Part shown: piece by piece, positions 6,230 to 9,886 of the stretch
Position numbering within the stretch: the stretch's first letter is position 1
Layout of the letters: each line of letters opens with the position of its first letter
Assembly (NCBI RefSeq): GCF_938018035.1
Contig: NZ_CALIJF010000152.1
Coordinates: 1-9,886 of the forward strand
Reading direction: 5' to 3'
Source of the DNA: an uncultured Campylobacter sp.
GTDB taxonomy: Bacteria; Campylobacterota; Campylobacteria; Campylobacterales; Campylobacteraceae
Length of the DNA: 9,886 nucleotides
Position numbers and translations under genes: made by a program
Notes under the pieces: model-generated
Told to the model about the DNA's origin: nothing
The model's database searches: none
What the model saw: only the letters and a program-made list of their open reading frames with translations

Positions 6230-6456
6230 ATCGGTTTGACTTCGCGGACGAGCACAGCTCGTCCTTGCGACGGGGAGCTTCGCTATTTCTCGCGAAGGCT
6301 AGGAAGTGCCCCGCGCTTCCTTCGCATTGCTTCGCTCGCCTAAAGTTTCAGAAATTTTACTACGCAAAATTTTAAAATTTATCGGTTTCGCTTCTCGGTT
6401 CGAACAAGATCCGAGCCTGCGAGTGGGGCTCTGCCCCGCACCCCACTAAAGTTACG

Positions 6457-6478
6457 GCAGGCTAACGCCTGCATTTTT
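6457..6478 (+). terminator. Terminator-like hairpin in repeat copy 2
   Basis: An exact copy of the hairpin in repeat copy 1, with the same TAAC loop and ATTTTT tail. It gives the block a second terminator in series before the DUF4139 gene. Confidence 0.55.
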
Positions 6479-6516
6479 ATCGGTTTAACTTCGCGGAGGG
6501 GTACATCTCGTCCTCG

Positions 6517-6717
6517 AAATAGAAGCTTAGAAATTTTAAAATTTTATCGCTTAGGCTGAGCGAGCGAGAGGACTTAATAGGCGCCAGCAGCGGTAAAATT
6601 TTAACGTCCGCGGCGGGGATTTTGCGGCTTCGAAATTTTAAAATTTCAAAGCGGGCGGCGGAGCAAGAATTTTAAAATTTATCTTAAATTTTAAGCATAA
6701 AAATCAAAATTTATCGT
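6517..6717. other. Non-coding spacer with repeated ATTTTAAAATTT palindromes
   Basis: No gene is seen here. The ATTTTAAAATTT core occurs three times in this spacer and twice more inside the tandem repeats just upstream. The longest is a perfect 16-nt palindrome GAAATTTTAAAATTTC at 6632-6647. Between these are GC-rich patches. The motif looks like a genome-wide compositional habit of Campylobacter intergenic DNA rather than a specific site. Confidence 0.4.
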
Positions 6718-6723
6718 TACAAT
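6718..6723 (+). promoter_or_regulatory. Candidate -10 box of the DUF4139 gene
   Basis: TACAAT at 6718-6723 lies 26 bp ahead of the ATG at 6749 in an A/T-rich region. It would give a 5' leader of roughly 20 nt that includes the AAGGAG ribosome binding site. Confidence 0.35.
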
Positions 6724-6748
6724 TACGTAAAATTTTTAAGGAGTAAAA

Positions 6749-8185
6749 ATGAAAAAAATAGTTCTTTTAAGCGCAGCTGCGGCGCTTGCCGTAAATTTAA
6801 GCGCGCAGGAAAATAGCCTTGAGATCTACGCGAACTCCGCCTTCTTGCACCAAAACTTCGGCGCGCAAAAATCAAACTTCAGCGTGAACGTGCCGGAGTA
6901 CTTGGATATCCGCAGCATCGAGATTGTGGGCTCTTGCGAAGTGCGCGAATTGTCTTTGGAGGAGAGCGAGCCCGTGAAAAACGCGGAATTCGCCAAAAAA
7001 GAGGCGGACGAAAAGAGCCTGCGCGAGCTAAACGACCGCCTGGTCGCGCTTAAGGCGCAGCAGCGCTTTTTAAGCGATTTTGCGAGCTTAAAAGATAGAA
7101 GCCTGGCAAGCCTAAAGGCGGATTCGCAAAAAATTTACGACGAGGTCTTGCTCGCAGCGGGCGAAATTTCAAAGACGGACGAGCAGATCGTAAAGCTCAA
7201 AGAGAAAATTTCAAAATACCGGATCAAGAACGAACGCCGCTTAAACGCGAACTTTGGCTGCGATCCGAGCTTCGTTAAGATCAATTACCCCGTTGACGTA
7301 AGCGCCTACACGCACAACGAGCTCTCTGCCGATCTTGCAAGCGGTAAAATCGAGGTCGCGCAAAAACTCTCGGTGCAAAATCCGCTAAACGCCGAGCTAG
7401 CGAATTTGACGATCGCGCTGTATCCTTACGAGTACTCCTCGCAGACCGCGCCGCAGCCGTTTTACCCGTGGTATGAGGGCGAGCCTATGGAGCCTGAGCC
7501 CGCGGCGGCTTATAAAAAGGACGTGATGCTAGAGGTGGCGGATATGCAGAGGGCGCCTGCGGCGGAGGCGAGATCGTCGTATGCAAGGACGGGCTCGAAT
7601 ATCGAAAGCTCGCTCTCAAAGGTGTGGAAAATTAGCGGCGTAAGCCTCAAGGCGGGCGAGGCGGGCGAGTTCAGCTTCGATAAACAGAGCCTGGATGCGA
7701 AATTTGATCTACTCATCGACGGCTACGGCAGCGAGGCGGCCTACGTGCGGGCTAAATTTATCCCCGAAAGAAGCATAGAGGAGAGCGAAACGCTAATAAA
7801 GCTCGACGGCGTGCAGATCGGGCTCGTGCATCTAGGCTTTGCCGCAAATTCCGAGGCTACGGCATATCTGGGTAAAAACAGCCTGATCGAAGTTAAAAAA
7901 GAGCAGGCGAACAACTTCACGAAAAACTCCTTTTTCGGCGGCGAAAGCAAGAATTCCATGGCTTGGGACTACGAGATCAAAAACGGCTCCAAGCGCGCTT
8001 GGAACGTGGTTTTGCAAGAGCGAGCGCCCGTTTCGACGCATGAGGACGTAAAGGTCGCGCTGAAAAACTCGCCCGAGCAGAGCAGCCTCGGCAAGGACGG
8101 ACTGCTTAGCTGGGACTTCGAGCTAAAGCCGGGCGAGAGCAAAAAGATCCACTTCGGCTACGAGCTAAGCAAACCGAAGAAGTAA
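6749..8185 (+). CDS. Exported DUF4139-domain protein (MuiA-like)
   Basis: This 478-aa protein starts at ATG 6749 after TTAAGGAG. It has a signal peptide (MKKIVLLSAAAALAVNLSA, cleavage near residue 19-20), so it is periplasmic or envelope-associated. Residues 25-70 look like the N-terminal DUF4140 beta-domain. Residues 75-165 are charged and helical, probably a coiled coil. The C-terminal half fits DUF4139: an aromatic/Pro-rich loop near 230-250 (PFYPWYEGEP), then AWDYEIKNGS (405-414) and LLSWDFELKPGES (452-464), ending in a basic tail. Family members include the so-called mucoidy inhibitor A. Their biochemical role is unknown, and no activity can be inferred. It stands alone between two long non-coding stretches, with its own promoter candidate. 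Confidence 0.85.
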   Translation: MKKIVLLSAAAALAVNLSAQENSLEIYANSAFLHQNFGAQKSNFSVNVPEYLDIRSIEIVGSCEVRELSLEESEPVKNAEFAKKEADEKSLRELNDRLVALKAQQRFLSDFASLKDRSLASLKADSQKIYDEVLLAAGEISKTDEQIVKLKEKISKYRIKNERRLNANFGCDPSFVKINYPVDVSAYTHNELSADLASGKIEVAQKLSVQNPLNAELANLTIALYPYEYSSQTAPQPFYPWYEGEPMEPEPAAAYKKDVMLEVADMQRAPAAEARSSYARTGSNIESSLSKVWKISGVSLKAGEAGEFSFDKQSLDAKFDLLIDGYGSEAAYVRAKFIPERSIEESETLIKLDGVQIGLVHLGFAANSEATAYLGKNSLIEVKKEQANNFTKNSFFGGESKNSMAWDYEIKNGSKRAWNVVLQERAPVSTHEDVKVALKNSPEQSSLGKDGLLSWDFELKPGESKKIHFGYELSKPKK

Positions 8186-8666
8186 CGAGCTTTGGCGCGG
8201 CGCGGTTAAATTTTGCGCAGCGGAGTAGCTTTTTGCGGTGCGGTTAAATTTTATGCGACACCGCTTTACGAGACGGACCCTCTTTTGCCGCGCCGCTAAA
8301 TTTTACGCGGCAGACCGACTTTTTACGGCGCAATTAAATTTTGCCGGCATAAAACTAAGGCGTGGGTTTAGAGCTTATCTGAAATTTTTGGCGCCGTGCC
8401 GCTGAATTTTACGCGCCGTGCCTGGGAAAATTTAAGCGTCGCGAGAACTAAAAATTTAAATGTTTCGGCGATTTAAAATTGGCTAGCGCGGGATATGAAA
8501 TTTAGCGATGCAAAGAGGTTTTGGCGCTAGGCAGAAAACTTTAAGCGTCGCTAAAGCTTATCTCAAATTTAGAAAGGTCGGGGCGATGAATGCGGAGCGA
8601 AGGTATAAATTTAACGGAGCGGCGAGGTGTGCGGTTTGTTTCACTGGCGGTGCCTAAAGGATCGTA
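8186..8666. other. 480-bp non-coding stretch with a degenerate TTAAATTTT/CGCG motif
   Basis: No convincing gene is present. A motif of the form GC(N2-3)TAAATTTT(A/G)CG recurs at about 8202-8218, 8240-8257, 8292-8311, 8330-8345 and 8396-8412. One copy is a hairpin, GCCGC-TAAATTTTAC-GCGGC (8292-8311). Spacing is irregular (about 38-67 bp). The stretch ends with the ribosome binding site AAAGG (8656-8660) of the next gene. No terminator with a clear U-tract was found after the DUF4139 gene. Confidence 0.4.
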
Positions 8667-9494
8667 ATGAAATTTCGCAAACTTAAATTTAAAATCCTAG
8701 CCGCGGCGCTACTTTTCTGCGCCCTGTTTATCCGCATCGTGCCGGATTACTCCGCTTCGCAAGGCTCCTGCGTAGTTACTATTTTTAGCTATTACAAATA
8801 TCAAAAGGGATATTGTCTAAAAGAGAATAGAATTCTGAGCAACGAAGAGTTACTTCAAAATGCCGCTATAAATTATTTTAAAAGATATCACGACTATGAG
8901 GTTCTGCGAAATACCATTATCGATGAGCACGATATAAAAAATTTCGGCCATAGTTTTTATACGGCGAACATCTCCAAGCTCTATCTAATCGGCGATTTTA
9001 ATGAAGAAAACTGGTTTGATTTTTTGGTCGAAAATACCGACAGAAAGAGTTTTGATTATGAGATAAAAGACAAGACGCAAATAGATATCTCCGATCTATC
9101 AAAATATTTTGTATATAAGGATGAAATTTTAGGCTTTAGACAGCCTATTATCTTGTCCGAAGAGAAAAATCCGCTTCATGGTGGAAAAATGTTTTTAGAA
9201 AAATCATTTTTAATAAAAGAGAATCGATTTTTTGTGAATTATGCCAGACCTGGTTATATAAGTTGGTATATCGAGCTTAACAATAAAGAAGATTTAACAA
9301 AAATCAAAAGCAAAGAAAATTTAATGCGAATAAAAAACGAATATGAGAACTTAGAAAACTTTAACAAAGTCTTAGCTTATACTCATATGAAGCATTTGCG
9401 ACGTAAATTCTCATACGATAATTGCGGAAATATAAATTTTGATATCAAAGCTCCGGCGGAACAGGAGCTGGATATGTGGATTCACGGCGGATAA
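8667..9494 (+). CDS. Membrane-anchored protein of unknown function, paralog A
   Basis: This 275-aa protein starts at ATG 8667 with AAAGG six bases upstream. A basic N-terminus and one hydrophobic segment (about residues 9-25) suggest an N-terminal anchor or uncleaved signal with the rest in the periplasm. The following segment, FIRIVPDYSASQG and then KGYCLKENRIL (48-58), is shared with the partial gene at 9690. The remainder is rich in Asp, Glu, Lys, Asn and aromatic residues and has no motif I recognise. The first 35 or so codons are GC-rich like the neighbourhood, while the rest is markedly A/T-rich (AAA, GAA, TTT, ATA codons), suggesting a mosaic or acquired origin. It probably forms one operon with the two following ORFs. 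Possible roles such as immunity or accessory factor are speculation. Confidence 0.8.
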   Translation: MKFRKLKFKILAAALLFCALFIRIVPDYSASQGSCVVTIFSYYKYQKGYCLKENRILSNEELLQNAAINYFKRYHDYEVLRNTIIDEHDIKNFGHSFYTANISKLYLIGDFNEENWFDFLVENTDRKSFDYEIKDKTQIDISDLSKYFVYKDEILGFRQPIILSEEKNPLHGGKMFLEKSFLIKENRFFVNYARPGYISWYIELNNKEDLTKIKSKENLMRIKNEYENLENFNKVLAYTHMKHLRRKFSYDNCGNINFDIKAPAEQELDMWIHGG

Positions 9495-9543
9495 AGTTAG
9501 TTAAAATTTTATCTTAACGAATGTAACCGAAAAAGGATAAGAG

Positions 9544-9693
9544 ATGAGCAAAAAAGAAACTGATTTGAGATTAGAATTAGAGGGCAATTACGGCGCCGAT
9601 ATATTGAGTTATTATTTGTGGGGGAAGAAAACTCCTCCGGGCCCGAAAGAATTAGCCTCTAACGAATGGATGGATAGAAAAGAAATGATATGA
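9544..9693 (+). CDS. Small 49-residue protein between the two paralogs
   Basis: ATG 9544 follows AAAAAGGATAAGAG, a good ribosome binding site, and the frame ends at TGA 9691-9693. That stop overlaps the next gene's ATG as ATGA, so the two are probably translationally coupled. The 49-residue product is charged and soluble-looking: an acidic N-terminus (DLRLELEG), an aromatic centre (ILSYYLWGKK), a PPGP turn and a charged end (NEWMDRKEMI). It has no signal peptide or membrane segment and I recognise no family. Binding-site quality, overlap and conserved-looking composition make it a real gene more likely than not. Confidence 0.6.
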   Translation: MSKKETDLRLELEGNYGADILSYYLWGKKTPPGPKELASNEWMDRKEMI

Positions 9694-9886
9694 AATTCTA
9701 CAGCTCTATTAAATTTAAAGCCCTAGCTGGCACGCTGCTTCTTATAATGATACTTTGCGCCATATTTATCCGCATCGTGCCCGATTACTCCACTTCACGA
9801 GGCTTCGCGATAGTTTCTACTTTCGACTACGACAAATACAAGCAGGGCTATTGCCTCAAAGAAAACAGAATTTTGCCCAAAGAGGA
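9690..9886 (+). CDS. Membrane-anchored protein of unknown function, paralog B (3' end outside window)
   Basis: ATG 9690 overlaps the stop of the small upstream ORF (ATGA); 65 codons are visible before the window ends. A basic start and hydrophobic segment (about residues 11-29) are followed by FIRIVPDYSTSRG and then QGYCLKENRIL, aligning closely with paralog A. The hydrophobic segment is about three residues longer. The single Cys in GYCLKEN is conserved in both, which suggests structural or functional importance. The gene is clearly a tandem duplicate of the gene at 8667. Its full length and any further copies lie beyond the window. Confidence 0.82.
   Translation, partial: MKFYSSIKFKALAGTLLLIMILCAIFIRIVPDYSTSRGFAIVSTFDYDKYKQGYCLKENRILPKE

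Larger units (their letters stand above)
6031..6516. repeat. Tandem palindrome-rich repeat element: two copies (207 and 249 bp) and a partial third
   Basis: Copy 1 spans 6031-6237, copy 2 spans 6238-6486, and a third begins at 6487 and fades by about 6516. Each full copy holds four inverted repeats in the same order. These are GGACGAGC-ACA-GCTCGTCC (6246-6264; 6039-6058 with one bulged G in copy 1), an AT-rich hairpin (6105-6121; 6354-6370), a GGGG...CCCC stem (6173-6198; 6422-6447) and GCAGGC-TAAC-GCCTGC. The last 41 nt of both copies are identical. Copy 2 carries about 42 extra bases in its first half, including a nested GCGAA/GGAAG hairpin where copy 1 has GGGAGC-TTT-GCTCCC (6067-6081). 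No coding frame is present. It resembles non-autonomous palindromic intergenic elements (REP/MITE-like) but matches none I can name. Confidence 0.85.

Noticed and set aside
6031..6516. CRISPR array
   Set aside because: The repeats are long (over 200 bp), contiguous and only two to three in number, with no short repeat-spacer alternation and no cas genes.
6031..6516. Insertion sequence
   Set aside because: There is no transposase reading frame and no clear terminal inverted repeats with target duplications; at most a non-autonomous palindromic element.
8586..8657. 23-codon ORF just upstream of paralog A
   Set aside because: A weak AAAGG lies upstream, but the peptide has no features and no resemblance to the 49-residue ORF in the equivalent position before paralog B.

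Overview
The window reads as Campylobacterota DNA, most likely one of the higher-GC oral Campylobacter species (C. gracilis, C. showae or C. rectus type). This is inferred from the gene content, the recurring AAATTTTAAAATTT strings between genes, the AAGGA-type ribosome binding sites and the mix of GC-rich genes with AT-rich spacers. All supported genes lie on the + strand, separated by unusually long non-coding stretches (about 870, 720 and 480 bp).

Layout. (1) 1-451: 3' part of a NosL-family protein interrupted by a Ser/Asn/Ala/Gly-rich insert. (2) 670-3390: a Ni,Fe carbon monoxide dehydrogenase catalytic-subunit homologue (CooS) of 906 aa. About 270 residues are an extra N-terminal extension: a Ser/Ala/Asn-rich stretch, then six 11-residue histidine-bearing repeats. 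The B- and D-cluster cysteines are intact. One C-cluster cysteine, equivalent to Cys333 of Carboxydothermus CODH-II, is Asp614. This makes true CO dehydrogenase activity doubtful and suggests a hybrid-cluster enzyme like the deviant CooS-V. (3) 3391-4264: a terminator hairpin, then a hairpin-rich region with a possible 33-codon mini-ORF and a possible gene remnant. (4) 4265-6026: an overlapping permease/ATPase pair of an iron-siderophore/vitamin B12-type ABC importer, with no substrate-binding protein in the window. (5) 6027-6748: two tandem copies (207 and 249 bp) plus the start of a third copy of a palindrome-rich element. Its stems covary between copies, and each full copy ends in a terminator-like hairpin. 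(6) 6749-8185: an exported DUF4139 protein. (7) 8186-8666: GC-rich non-coding DNA with a degenerate repeated motif. (8) 8667-9886: a cluster of two paralogous membrane-anchored proteins of unknown function, separated by a 49-codon ORF that overlaps the second paralog by ATGA. The second paralog runs off the window.

How the genes may fit together is inference. The NosL neighbour hints that the CooS-like enzyme belongs to nitrogen-oxide rather than CO metabolism. The ABC importer could supply iron or another metal, but nothing in the sequence shows its substrate. The most novel parts are the altered, His-extended CooS homologue, the covarying tandem palindromic element and the paralog/mini-ORF cluster at the right end.
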